This document shows, piece by piece, positions 8,691 through 17,789 of a stretch of 58,386 nt of DNA (position 1 is the first letter of the stretch; every line of letters begins with the position of its first letter). A program made the position numbers and the translations under genes. The notes beneath the pieces were generated by a model. That model did not search any database and had not been told where the DNA came from. It saw only the letters and a list, made by a program, of their open reading frames with translations. Location of the stretch: NCBI GenBank assembly GCA_945903465.1, contig CAMDOF010000028.1:1-58386 (forward strand), given 5' to 3'. The stretch comes from Opitutus sp. GAS368. GTDB taxonomy: Bacteria; Verrucomicrobiota; Verrucomicrobiia; Opitutales; Opitutaceae.

Positions 8691-10082
8691 GTGACGCCGC
8701 GCCGCCCTTCTCAGCTAAACAGACTAAGCGCCTTCCTGATTTTGCTGGCTCCCACCTTCACCTCCGCAGCCGAGATCACCTACGCGGAGCACATCAAACC
8801 GATCTTTCGCGAACATTGTCTCAAGTGCCACGGCGAAGACCAAGCCAAGGCCGACCTTAACCTGGAGACTTTCGCCACCGCCTTGAAAGGCGGTAGCGGT
8901 GGCGCGGTCCTCATTGCCGGTCGCGCTAGTCAAAGCCTGCTGTTTAACGCCATTACGGCCGCCGATGAAAACGAGCGCATGCCGCAGAAAAAATCGCCTC
9001 TCCCGGCGGCGCAGATCGAAATCATTCGCCAATGGATCCAGAGTGGCTTGCGCGAGTCACCAGCGAGTTCCTCGCTGGTGGTCGCCCGCGACACGCGGTT
9101 CAAACCCGCACCCATCCCCACCGCCGACGGCCCGCCGCCCATGCCCGGTCCGCTGCCCGCTTTCACCCCAGCCCCTGAACGGCGCCCACTCGCCGTCATC
9201 GCCATGGCCGCCAGTCCGCGCGCCCCGCTGCTCGCGGTCGCCGGTCATGAGCAGGTGCGCTTGATCCACGCCTCCACCCAGGCGCTGATCGGGTGCCTCG
9301 CCTTTCCTGAAGGTCAACCCAACGTCATTCGTTTCAGTCGCGACGGTGGCGTGCTCATGGTGGCAGGCGGCAAGCCCGTGCACTCTGGGAGTGTGATCCT
9401 GTTCGATGTTCGCACCGGTCGGCGCCTTACCCGCATTGGAGATGAAACCGACGCGATCCTCGCCGCCGATCTGAGTCCCGATCAAGAATTGGTCGCCCTT
9501 GGGGGCAGCGGCAAGACCGTTAAAGTCTACGGAACGACCGATGGCCGTATCCGCTATAAAATTACGAAACATACGGACTGGGTAACCGCGATCGCCTTCA
9601 GCCCAGATGGCACGAAGCTTGCCAGTGCGGATCGCGCCGGGGGTCTTTATCTCTGGGATCCCTCCGCCGGCGGCATCCTCCTTGCGCTCGCCGAACACAA
9701 AGCCGCGGTCCGCGCCTTGGCGTGGCGCAGCGATGGCCGGATGCTCGCGAGTGCCGGCGAAGACGGCCTGCTCATTTGGTGGGACGCCCACGATGGCTGG
9801 CCGGCGATTAACCACCCGAACGCGCACCCTCCCCTCCGGCCCAGCGGGTATTTTGGCAAACTCGCCAACGGCGTGCTCGCACTTGCCTTCGGCCCTGAGG
9901 GCGAACTCCTGAGCGCTGGTCGCGATCAACACGTGCGGCTCTGGAACGTGGCTGGCCAAGCCGTGAAATCCTTCGCCACCAGCCCGCGAATACCCCTTCA
10001 GGCGGCAATCACTCATGACGGCGCCGGGCTCTTGGCCGGTGACGAAGCCGGCTCCATCCGTCAGTGGACGCGGGCCGACTGA
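8691..10082 (+). CDS. PSCyt1-type cytochrome c fused to WD40 beta-propeller
   Basis: From the GTG at 8691 the protein has a good signal peptide (FLILLAPTFTSAA). A TTG at 8571 is in frame but would add 40 basic residues ahead of it, so I prefer 8691. Residues about 27-125 are a planctomycete cytochrome c domain: TYAEHIKPIFREHCLKCHGE with one CXXCH, and INA-type ending MPQKKSPLPAAQIEIIRQW. A Pro-rich linker follows, then six or seven WD40 repeats (about 160-460), for example TDWVTAIAFSPDGTKLASAD and LYLWDPSAGG. It should sit in the periplasm or at the surface and transfer electrons or scaffold partners. It closes the DUF1501-PPC-DUF1549/1553 cluster, 125 bp after the preceding gene. Confidence 0.87.
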   Translation: MTPRRPSQLNRLSAFLILLAPTFTSAAEITYAEHIKPIFREHCLKCHGEDQAKADLNLETFATALKGGSGGAVLIAGRASQSLLFNAITAADENERMPQKKSPLPAAQIEIIRQWIQSGLRESPASSSLVVARDTRFKPAPIPTADGPPPMPGPLPAFTPAPERRPLAVIAMAASPRAPLLAVAGHEQVRLIHASTQALIGCLAFPEGQPNVIRFSRDGGVLMVAGGKPVHSGSVILFDVRTGRRLTRIGDETDAILAADLSPDQELVALGGSGKTVKVYGTTDGRIRYKITKHTDWVTAIAFSPDGTKLASADRAGGLYLWDPSAGGILLALAEHKAAVRALAWRSDGRMLASAGEDGLLIWWDAHDGWPAINHPNAHPPLRPSGYFGKLANGVLALAFGPEGELLSAGRDQHVRLWNVAGQAVKSFATSPRIPLQAAITHDGAGLLAGDEAGSIRQWTRAD

Positions 10083-10295
10083 ACGACGCCACCGATCGCG
10101 ATGAACGCAGCCATCCGCCATTCCGCCGCCAGCTGTAAATCTTGCCCCAGAGGCGGTGCGGGCGATCGCGCCGACCGAGGTCTGCCGCAACCCCGCTCGA
10201 TCCCTCGCGCCGACCACCGACCCCGTGCCGGCGGCCATTAACGTGCTGGGCCTTCGTCAAACGCTCCTCCATTATCCCCCGCACGTTTAACCATC

Positions 10296-11681
10296 ATGCC
10301 AATGCCAACCCACCCCGCCCTCACTCGCCGCACATTCCTCGAACACGCGGCACTCGCCACAACTGGACTTTGGCTCGGAGGTTGCGCGACTAGTTCATTG
10401 ACGCCTCGCGCGCGGCGCATCGCGCCCGATGAAAAAATGCGCATTGGCTGCATCGGCATCGGGGGCCAAGGCGGTAGCGTCACCGCCGACCTCGCGACTT
10501 TCCCGGACGTCCAAATCGCCGCCTTATGTGATGTTGATCAAACCTACGCTGCGAAAAACATCAAAAAATATCCGGGCGTGCCGCTTTACCGCGACTATCG
10601 TGAGATGCTCGAAAAGGAACCCAAGCTTCATGCCGTGATGGTCGGTACACCTGACCACTGGCACGCGCCCATTTCGTTGGCGGCCATGCAACTCGGCCTG
10701 CACGTTTATTGCGAAAAGCCACTCGCGCACACGATTGAGGAGGCCCGCCTGATGGGCCGGGTCGCTCGCGAAACGGGCGTCGTGACGCAAATGGGTAATG
10801 CCGGCCACGCGAGCGAGGGCCTGCGCCTCACTAAAGAATGGATCGACGCGGGCGCGATTGGCAAAGTCAGCGAGGTTCATGTCTGGTCCGATCGGCCCGG
10901 AAAATTTTGGCGTTCACAAGGCCATCGCCGCCCGACGGAGCTTCCGCCGGTGCCCGCCGGGCTCGACTGGAATCTCTGGCTCGGGGGAGCGAGTAACCGC
11001 CCGTATCATCCGGATTATCTCCCCCGCCAATGGCGTGGCTGGCAAGATTTTGGCTGTGGCGCCGTCGGCGATATGGCGGTGCACAATGCCGATCCCGCCT
11101 TCTATGCCCTGGACTTGGGCGCGCCTGACTGGGTCGAAGCGGAGAGCTCGCCAACCAATCCGGATTCATTTCCGGAATGGAGTATTCTCACCTACCATTT
11201 TCCCGCCAAGGGTCGCCGCGGCCCCATTAAAATGATCTGGTACGATGGTGGCAAAATGCCCCCGCGGCCCGCTGAACTCGAAGCGGACCGCGCCCTGGGC
11301 GACAATGGAATCTATTTCTTAGGAACCAAGGGCGTACTGCTCGCACCCGGTTGGTCGGGCACCCCGCGCCTTGTGCCCGAGAGCAAGATGCAGGCCTTGG
11401 TCCGCCCCGAAAAATCAATTGCGCGCAGCGTGGGCCATCGTCGCGAATGGGTTGATGCCTGTCGCGCGGGTCGACCGGAAGACGCCAAGGCGGGATTTTG
11501 GTATTCCGCTCCATTCACCGAAGCGTTGCTTGTGGGTCTCCTACCCTTGTTCGCAGGAAAACGCATTCAGTGGGACGCGCGCACGATGAGTGCGCTCAAC
11601 GCCCCCGAACTCGCCCCGCTCATCCGCAAATCTTATCGGTCCGGTTTCGATTTAGCCATCGCGCATAACCTGATCGCGTAG
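10296..11681 (+). CDS. Gfo/Idh/MocA family oxidoreductase, Tat lipoprotein-type signal
   Basis: A 461-residue NAD(P)-dependent oxidoreductase-like protein. The N-terminus has twin arginines (TRRTFLEHAAL) and a lipobox-like LGGC, suggesting Tat export and membrane anchoring. The Rossmann fold starts at MRIGCIGIGGQGGS; PDHWHAPISLAAMQLGLHVYCEKP is the family's conserved segment including the catalytic EKP lysine. The C-terminal half (WLGGASNRPYHPDYLPRQWRGW, GDMAVHNADPAFYALDLG) matches the secreted verrucomicrobial/planctomycete subfamily. Members act on sugars or sugar derivatives, but no substrate can be given. It is followed at 11724 by a DUF1080 protein, a frequent pairing in these phyla. Confidence 0.9.
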   Translation: MPMPTHPALTRRTFLEHAALATTGLWLGGCATSSLTPRARRIAPDEKMRIGCIGIGGQGGSVTADLATFPDVQIAALCDVDQTYAAKNIKKYPGVPLYRDYREMLEKEPKLHAVMVGTPDHWHAPISLAAMQLGLHVYCEKPLAHTIEEARLMGRVARETGVVTQMGNAGHASEGLRLTKEWIDAGAIGKVSEVHVWSDRPGKFWRSQGHRRPTELPPVPAGLDWNLWLGGASNRPYHPDYLPRQWRGWQDFGCGAVGDMAVHNADPAFYALDLGAPDWVEAESSPTNPDSFPEWSILTYHFPAKGRRGPIKMIWYDGGKMPPRPAELEADRALGDNGIYFLGTKGVLLAPGWSGTPRLVPESKMQALVRPEKSIARSVGHRREWVDACRAGRPEDAKAGFWYSAPFTEALLVGLLPLFAGKRIQWDARTMSALNAPELAPLIRKSYRSGFDLAIAHNLIA

Positions 11682-11723
11682 CTCGGTCCCTGCTCTGAGT
11701 ATTTTGTCCGGATATTGTCTTCT

Positions 11724-12407
11724 ATGATCACACTCCAAAAAATCCAGCGTCTCGCTATCGCCGGCCTTGCCTTGCTCTCGGCGCAGGGCGCGATTTCTCT
11801 CCAAGCGGCTCCCCAGAGCCATCCCAATACCACCGGCTGGCAAAACGTATTTGCCCAAGATTTGGCCAACGTCGAAATGCCGGCGGGTGCTTGGGCGTTT
11901 GAAAATGACGCGCTGGTGGCGAAAACCCACGATAGCATCTGGACCAAAAAATCCTACCGCAACTTCGTGCTCGATCTGGAATTCAAGGTGGCCAAGGAAT
12001 CCAACAGCGGAATTTTTTTACGCTCGGGCGACATCAAGAAAGCCCTCGCGGCATTGGAGATCCAGGTGCACGACAGCGCTGACGGCGCCCTCTACGGGAT
12101 GGTCGGCGCGATCTACAATGCGCAACCGCCCTCCAAAAACATGTCCAAGCCGATCGGGGAGTGGAACCGTTTTACGATCACGTGCGAGGGCAGTCGCATC
12201 GCCCTCATTTTCAACGGCGAGGAAGTGTTTAATGTCGACCTGAACACATGGACGGAAGCGCGCAAGAATCCCGACGGCACGGTGAATAAATTTCCGCAGG
12301 CGCTCAAGGATTTCAGCCGTTCGGGGCCGCTCGGATTGCAGGGCTTGCACGGGAAGGCGCAGGCCCCCGTGTGGTATCGCAACATCAAGATCAAAGAGCT
12401 CAAGTAA
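11724..12407 (+). CDS. DUF1080 (3-keto-disaccharide hydrolase-like) exported protein
   Basis: A 227-residue protein with a signal peptide (IAGLALLSAQGAISLQAA) and one DUF1080 jelly-roll domain. Landmarks are the SNSGIFLRSGD segment, EIQVHD, YNAQPPSKNMSKPIGEWNRF and the closing LGLQGLHG plus NIKIKELK. The family resembles concanavalin-type glycosidase folds, and some members hydrolyse 3-keto-glycosides. That would suit the neighbouring Gfo/Idh/MocA oxidoreductase, since such enzymes can make 3-keto sugars; that link is inference. ATG at 11724 is preferred to an in-frame TTG at 11715. Length is normal for a single-domain member. Confidence 0.88.
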   Translation: MITLQKIQRLAIAGLALLSAQGAISLQAAPQSHPNTTGWQNVFAQDLANVEMPAGAWAFENDALVAKTHDSIWTKKSYRNFVLDLEFKVAKESNSGIFLRSGDIKKALAALEIQVHDSADGALYGMVGAIYNAQPPSKNMSKPIGEWNRFTITCEGSRIALIFNGEEVFNVDLNTWTEARKNPDGTVNKFPQALKDFSRSGPLGLQGLHGKAQAPVWYRNIKIKELK

Positions 12408-12620
12408 GCGGCCCCATCGATCGCTACGCGGAGGGAAGACGACGTCGGCCCCCTCCGTTTGGCGGGCGGCGCCAGAGGTCCTTGGCCAGCAGTTTGCGGC
12501 AGGATCCCGGAGCCGCCGATCGCCGTGGTGGTGAGCGCCGCGGGGAACCCGCTGGCTAAAATGACAGCATGTTAACGAAGACGCTCGCACCACCCTCATC
12601 TTAAATTGCGACCCTCCCTT

Positions 12621-13778
12621 ATGATCACTTCTTTTCGAATTCTGCGCCAGCTCCTCGTTAGCGGCGCGCTGCTGGCTTCCCGGGCTTACGCGCAAGCCAA
12701 TCTGATCAAGCCGGGCATTCAGAATACCGTTTCGCTGAACGCCTATGCGGACAACTGGTGCACGATTTTTATCAACGGGAAAATGGTGGCGGTCGATGCC
12801 ATCGATTTTCTCCCACATAATCAGATCTCGATTAAAATTCTTCCAGAGTACCCGATGACCATCGCGGTTTTGGCCAAGGATAACGCCGATCCCGCGACCG
12901 GTCTTGAATACGGTAACAAAATTGGTGATGGAGGTTTTATTTTGAAGCTTGGCGATGGCACGATCACCAACCGGACGTGGCGAGCGAAGTGCTTCTTCAA
13001 AGGCCCGCTCAACAGTAACGTCAGCGCGCCAACGGTTAGCCACACGCCCATTCCAGCCCGCTGGTACGAGGTCGATTTCGATGACAGCGGATGGGAATTT
13101 GCGACCGAGTACCCAGCCGAGCGCGTCGGGCCGGACGGCGACTACGTGGCCACCGATTTCACGTTTGCAAAGTTCATTTGGACGAGTGATCTGTACCTCG
13201 ATAACACGGTCATCTTCCGCCAGACCGTCACCAAGCCCGCCAGCTACGTGAAAACGTGGAATACGACGCCCGATCTTAAAGTGAGCACGCTCCCGCAAGA
13301 ACTCATCGGGACAGAAACCAGCACCGGCACGATCGGCGGCACCAGCACCGGCACGATTGGCGGCACCAACACCGAAACGGGCCAATTCGTGAACTTATCC
13401 ACCCGGGCCTTCGTCGGCACCGCCGACGGGGTGCTCATTCCCGGCTTAGTTATCGGGGGGACGACCGCCAAGCGGGTACTGGTCCGAGCCGTCGGACCCA
13501 CGCTGGCGGCATTTACAGTGAGCGGATTTCTGGCCGACCCCACGCTCACGCTCTTCCGCGGAACGACCGCGCTCGCCACCAACGATAATTGGCAGGAGCA
13601 GACGGATAGCGCCACGGTGGCCAACGCCGCCATCGCGTCCGGGGCCTTTGCCCTACCCAACGGCAGCAAGGACAGCGCCGTAGTGCTGACGCTGGCACCT
13701 GGGAGCTACACCTTCCGAGTCGCCGGGGTCGGCGGCACGACCGGCATTGCGCTGATCGAGGTCTACGCGGTGCCGTGA
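12621..13778 (+). CDS. Secreted beta-sandwich protein (paralogue A) with verrucomicrobial C-terminal domain
   Basis: 385 residues from the ATG at 12621 (an in-frame TTG at 12606 is possible). Signal peptide to about residue 25. Residues about 30-225 are closely similar to the product of 19180-19971, sharing LPEYPMTIAVLAKDNADP, IGDGGF, FFKGPLN, a VDFDD segment and the FIWTSDLYLDNTVIFR type ending. A short linker (13317-13380) encodes repeats of STGTIGGT. The C-terminal 125 residues (FVNLSTRAFVGTADGVLIPG to ALIEVYAVP) resemble a domain found at the end of many large secreted verrucomicrobial proteins, so paralogue A is a fusion and paralogue B is the bare domain. I do not know its function; the fold looks like a galactose-binding-type sandwich. 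It opens a cluster containing the YHYP protein. Confidence 0.8.
   Translation: MITSFRILRQLLVSGALLASRAYAQANLIKPGIQNTVSLNAYADNWCTIFINGKMVAVDAIDFLPHNQISIKILPEYPMTIAVLAKDNADPATGLEYGNKIGDGGFILKLGDGTITNRTWRAKCFFKGPLNSNVSAPTVSHTPIPARWYEVDFDDSGWEFATEYPAERVGPDGDYVATDFTFAKFIWTSDLYLDNTVIFRQTVTKPASYVKTWNTTPDLKVSTLPQELIGTETSTGTIGGTSTGTIGGTNTETGQFVNLSTRAFVGTADGVLIPGLVIGGTTAKRVLVRAVGPTLAAFTVSGFLADPTLTLFRGTTALATNDNWQEQTDSATVANAAIASGAFALPNGSKDSAVVLTLAPGSYTFRVAGVGGTTGIALIEVYAVP
13317..13364 (+). repeat. 24-bp in-frame tandem repeat (2 copies plus partial)
   Basis: Two copies of a 24-bp unit (13317-13340 and 13341-13364, one mismatch) followed by a partial third. They encode TSTGTIGG twice and form the linker between the two domains of the surrounding gene. 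The period is a multiple of three, so copy number can vary without breaking the frame. Confidence 0.9.
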
Positions 13779-14075
13779 GCACCCCAAACGGAGCACCCAT
13801 TCTCTTCACCCTCCACCCGAAGCGGCTTGGGTTAGACTGGTCCACCGCGATTTTGATCAAGGCCAATTCCGTGTTTTTTGAAGTGACTCCGCCGCAAGCC
13901 GAGCGCTTGCGCCGAGCGGGCCGCACGCTTGAGGCGAGCTTCTCCTGACCGCCCGCCTTCCGCTGGACTCGCCCACCCGGTGCACTCCTCATTGCCACCA
14001 CGCCCTCCCATCATTCGGCCTCTCGCGCTAATCAGAAAATGATCGGCTTTTCACCACTCCACCCATCTCCAGTCA

Positions 14076-15878
14076 ATGCTCACCCTCGACCCTGCCGCCA
14101 TGAACCGCCGCGACCTCCGCCGATACACCCTTTTTAATGTATCCACTTTAATTGGACAATGGCTCTTGGGGACGCTCGGCGTGATCACCTCCGCTCACGC
14201 TCACAACCTGGCGGGTGACCACCGCCACTCGCAGTACGATTGGTCCATCCTCCCACCGACCGCACCGGTGATCATACGAAAAGTCGCCCGCGCGGAGCCC
14301 ACGCCAAGTCCGCCCGCTCGCGCCGAACCAGCCGATCGGCGCACGCGCCCCGTCCAAGCAAACGCCTTTGCCGGATTCGCGCCGCGGGTAAACCTGCGCT
14401 GGGACGACGCCTTCCTCTACGTGGAGAGCAACGGGCTACCGACCCATGGGATGATGACCGGCATCACCGCATGGCAACAACAGGTGCCCCTGCCCCAGCC
14501 TTACCGAGACGCCAATGCGTGGCGAATTCCGCGGCACCCCACTCCGGCGGAAACCCCCGCGTTAATCAAAAACCGCTTCTTACGCGGAGCCATCGCGCTG
14601 GCCGTGAATGGTATTCCCATCTTCAATCCCCAAAATAACCGCGGAGAACTCGCCCAAGAGATCGGCGAACTGGACGCCTGGGGAGGCCACTGCGGCCGGG
14701 CCGATGATTACCACTACCACGCCGCGCCCTTTCATCTGCAAAGCAGCGTTGGCTGGGATCAGCCGATTGCCTACGCCCTCGACGGCTACCCGCTCTACGG
14801 TCTCACCGAACCCGACGGCTCCGCACCCGCAGGGCTGGACTCCTGCAACGGACACGAAACCGCCGCCCTCGGTTATCACTACCACGGCTCGACGCGCTAC
14901 CCCTACGTTAACGGTGGCTTTCATGGCATCGTCAGCGAACGCGAGGGCCAGGTCGATCCGCAGCCAAGGGCCACCAGTGTGCGGCCGGCGTTGCCCGCCC
15001 TCCGCGGCGCGAAAATTACCGCCTTCACAGCCTCGCCCGATGAGACACGCTTCGATTTGCGTTACACCGTTAACGGGCAACCGGCCGCCGTGGTCTACAC
15101 CCAAGCCGAGGCCGGCAGCTGGCGATTCCAATTTGCACGTCCCGACGGCACGGCCAGCGAAGAAATTTACCGAGCCGAGCAACGCGGAGGCCGGGGCTCA
15201 GGGAGCGGCGGCGGCGGCCCAAAGGGCGGCCCTGATTCCAAGCGTAAAAGCGCAAAAAATTCCTATGAGGTGAGGCCGTCGCTGGAAAAACCGCGGCCGG
15301 CGGAGGAAGCCGCGACCCCTGAAAGCACGAAATCGGGGTTCGTGCTCCGCAGTTCGGCCATCGGCGCGAACGGAGTGCTGCCGATCGAGTTTACTGGTGA
15401 TGGCAACAGCACCACGCCCCCCTTGGAGTGGGGCGGCGCCCCCGCGGGTACGCAAAGTTACGCGGTTACCATGCACCACATTGATCCAGAGGGAAAAACC
15501 AAGTGGTACTGGACGCTCTACAATATTCCACCCTCGGTCGTCGGTCTGGAAAAAAATAGCAGCGGAATCGGGACGCTCGGTAACAACAGCGTTAATCGCC
15601 GCCGAGGCTACGCTCCGCCGCAATCCAAAGGCCCAGGCGCGAAGATCTACGTGCTCACGGCTTACGCGCTTTCCTCACCAGTCACGTTTTCGGTGCCACC
15701 GGAGGAGGTCAGTCGCGAGCTCCTGTTGCAGGCGATGGCGGGTCGAGTACTCGACCAAGCTGAGTTGCCCGTAAATTATACTCGAGCGGTTGGTAGTAGC
15801 GAAAACACCGGCGGCAAGGGCCCAACCCCCAAAGGCCCTCGGCCCGAGGCGACCAAGAAACGAGGACCGCAACCTTGA
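14076..15878 (+). CDS. YHYP domain fused to PEBP (YbhB/YbcL-type) domain, exported
   Basis: A 600-residue exported protein (signal around residues 20-44; an alternative ATG at 14100 removes 8 residues). Residues about 110-330 form a YHYP domain: GGHCGRADDYHYHAAPFHLQ, YALDGYPLYGL, and GYHYHGSTRYPYVNGGFHG with the name-giving His/Tyr cluster, likely to bind metal. A Gly/Ser/Lys-rich linker (about 370-390) leads to a PEBP domain (about 415-575) beginning GFVLRSSAIGANGVLPIEFT, with PPLEW and WYWTLYNIP. PEBP domains bind phospholipid head groups or act as kinase modulators; in secreted bacterial fusions the role is unknown. The gene sits between two paralogous sandwich proteins and upstream of a dead metallophosphatase and a sulfatase, all on the same strand. 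Confidence 0.88.
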   Translation: MLTLDPAAMNRRDLRRYTLFNVSTLIGQWLLGTLGVITSAHAHNLAGDHRHSQYDWSILPPTAPVIIRKVARAEPTPSPPARAEPADRRTRPVQANAFAGFAPRVNLRWDDAFLYVESNGLPTHGMMTGITAWQQQVPLPQPYRDANAWRIPRHPTPAETPALIKNRFLRGAIALAVNGIPIFNPQNNRGELAQEIGELDAWGGHCGRADDYHYHAAPFHLQSSVGWDQPIAYALDGYPLYGLTEPDGSAPAGLDSCNGHETAALGYHYHGSTRYPYVNGGFHGIVSEREGQVDPQPRATSVRPALPALRGAKITAFTASPDETRFDLRYTVNGQPAAVVYTQAEAGSWRFQFARPDGTASEEIYRAEQRGGRGSGSGGGGPKGGPDSKRKSAKNSYEVRPSLEKPRPAEEAATPESTKSGFVLRSSAIGANGVLPIEFTGDGNSTTPPLEWGGAPAGTQSYAVTMHHIDPEGKTKWYWTLYNIPPSVVGLEKNSSGIGTLGNNSVNRRRGYAPPQSKGPGAKIYVLTAYALSSPVTFSVPPEEVSRELLLQAMAGRVLDQAELPVNYTRAVGSSENTGGKGPTPKGPRPEATKKRGPQP

Positions 15879-16208
15879 GTCAATGCGTGCCGTCAATCCA
15901 CTGCTCAGCTCCGCTTCTCGGCGATATTTCGCTAACCTCGCGTCGTTATTTTTACTTACCGTTTCGTCGCGACCACCCCGGCTCATTGTATCCACGGCAA
16001 CGGAGGCGCCGTCTCCGCCATTTTACGGAATGGCGACAGGTTCATTTATAATTGCGAGGCGGGGTCCCGGCGCCGGTTTGCTCAAGAAGAAGCGCCCGAC
16101 GAGCGAGACGACCTCTCCGCAAAATACCAGAAAAGATTGCGGAGCTCACCCTCCCTTTGAGCGCAGAGCCAGCCGTTTCTGGCCAGAGGGCGCGCGACCA
16201 TCCCGACG
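15879..16208. other. No recognisable gene
   Basis: 330 bp between the YHYP-PEBP gene and the metallophosphatase remnant. Open frames exist on both strands, but none carries a motif I recognise or a plausible start. The stretch probably contains the promoter of the former metallophosphatase-sulfatase operon; no clear -10/-35 pair was found. Confidence 0.4.
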
Positions 16209-17789
16209 ATGATCCCAGTAAACCTCGGCAGACCATCCGCTCCGCGTCTCGTAGAGGCGAGCGCCAAAAAAAGGCAGACGACGCACCTGAGCTCCGCCGT
16301 AAAAATAGAAGTTAGGCGATGGATTCTCCGGGCCTGTATTTCTGCTTTGGCCCTGATGGGGCCGTCCGGTTCGGCCCAACTGCAACCCCGATCCGCCAGG
16401 GCGGCCGCCCGTGAAAGTCAAGGTGCCGGTAACGGCGAAGGCCGCCTGCCCGCCCCAACGTTCCGGACGGAAGTCCCCGCGCACCCTTTTGATATTATTC
16501 TGGGTCGCCCGACCCGCGACGCGGTCACCGTCAGCCTCCTCGCTTATGAGGATACCGAAGCCTTCATCGCCTACGGAAAAGACGCTCACGCACTCTCGCA
16601 AAAAGCCCTCAACGGAGAATTTTAAGGGCGCTCCCACCGAGTGGATCCTCGATGGGCTCAGCCCTGACACTCGCTATTTCTACGAGGTGCCAAGCAACGG
16701 CGCCGATCAAAACGCATTGCCGACGAAGGTCCCGCATAGCTTTGTCACCGCGAGACCGCTGGGGGCCGCCTTCACGTTTACGGTGCAGGCCGGCTCTCAT
16801 CTCGACGTCGGCACCGATATCGAAGCCTACCAAAAATCACTCGCCCATGCGCTCACGGCTAAAGCCGATTTCCATAGCGATCTCGGCGACACCTTGATGA
16901 CGGACAAGTATCTGCGCTTTACGGATGCGACTGCGCACTATGTCGCGCAAAGATATTACCTCGGCCTCATCGGCGCCGACGCACCCATTTTTCTCGTGCA
17001 GGGAAACCACGACGGGGAGCAACCCGCGCGTGGCGGCGGCGAACCTGGCTCGATGGCCCATTGGTCGAATCAAACCAGGAGGAAATATTTTCCCGCCCCG
17101 CGCCCGAATAACTTCTACTCGGGCAGTGAACGCGCCGATGAATAGGCGGGGCTTCTTGAGAACTATCATGCTTGGGAGTGGGGCGATGCGCTCTTCGTAG
17201 TCTTGGATCCTTTTTGGTATTCGGTGAGGAGTCGTGGAAGAAACGAGGACAACTGGGACCGCACGCTCGGCTGGAATCAGTATGACTGGCTCAAACGCAC
17301 TCTCGAAAAAAAGCCGGGCGAAGTTTAAGTTTTTTTATCCATCTTCTCGTCGGCGGAGAAACCCGCGAAGGTCGCGGCGGCGCCGAGGCCTCCTCCTTTT
17401 TTGAGTGGGGCGGGCATAATCTCGATGGCCGTAATATGTTCGCGCAAAACCGTCCTCACTGGCCCGCACCGATTCACGACTTACTCGTGCGCACCGGCGG
17501 TAGTATCGTTTTCCATGGCCATGATCACCTGTACGTTCAACGAGAACGGGACGGCATCATCTATCAACTGGTCCCTCAGCCCGGGCATGCCCGATTCGAC
17601 AATACCCGTAGCGCCGCCGAATATGGCTACAAGTAAGGGGTCATTCAGGGCGCCGCCGGCATTGTCCGGGTCACCGTTTCACCGACAACTACGCTCGTCG
17701 AATAGGTGCGCGCCTACCCTGTCAGCGCGGAGGGCGGTGCTCGCCAAAGCGGCAAGGTTTCGCACGCTTACCACGTACTCCCCCGATGA
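16209..17789 (+). pseudogene. Metallophosphatase (purple acid phosphatase-like), multiply disrupted
   Basis: All the parts of a secreted metallophosphoesterase are present in order, but not in one frame. There is a signal region (about 16317-16380), a fibronectin-like N-domain (DTRYFYEVPSNG), then the metal motifs GSHLD, SDLGDT, GNHDGE (about 17005) and HGHDH (about 17515). The lesions are a frameshift at about 16620, an in-frame TAG at about 17143, a TAA plus frameshift at about 17326, a TAA at about 17635 and a TAG at about 17703. The last frame ends in a TGA that overlaps the ATG of the sulfatase at 17786, so the gene was once coupled to it. The original start is uncertain. A product is very unlikely. 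Confidence 0.85.

Noticed and set aside
9057..10238. 393-codon minus-strand open frame
   Set aside because: Antisense of the cytochrome c/WD40 gene, which has clear domains; no motif in the antisense.
12018..13385. 455-codon minus-strand open frame
   Set aside because: Antisense across the DUF1080 gene and paralogue A, both of which are homologous to known or neighbouring proteins.
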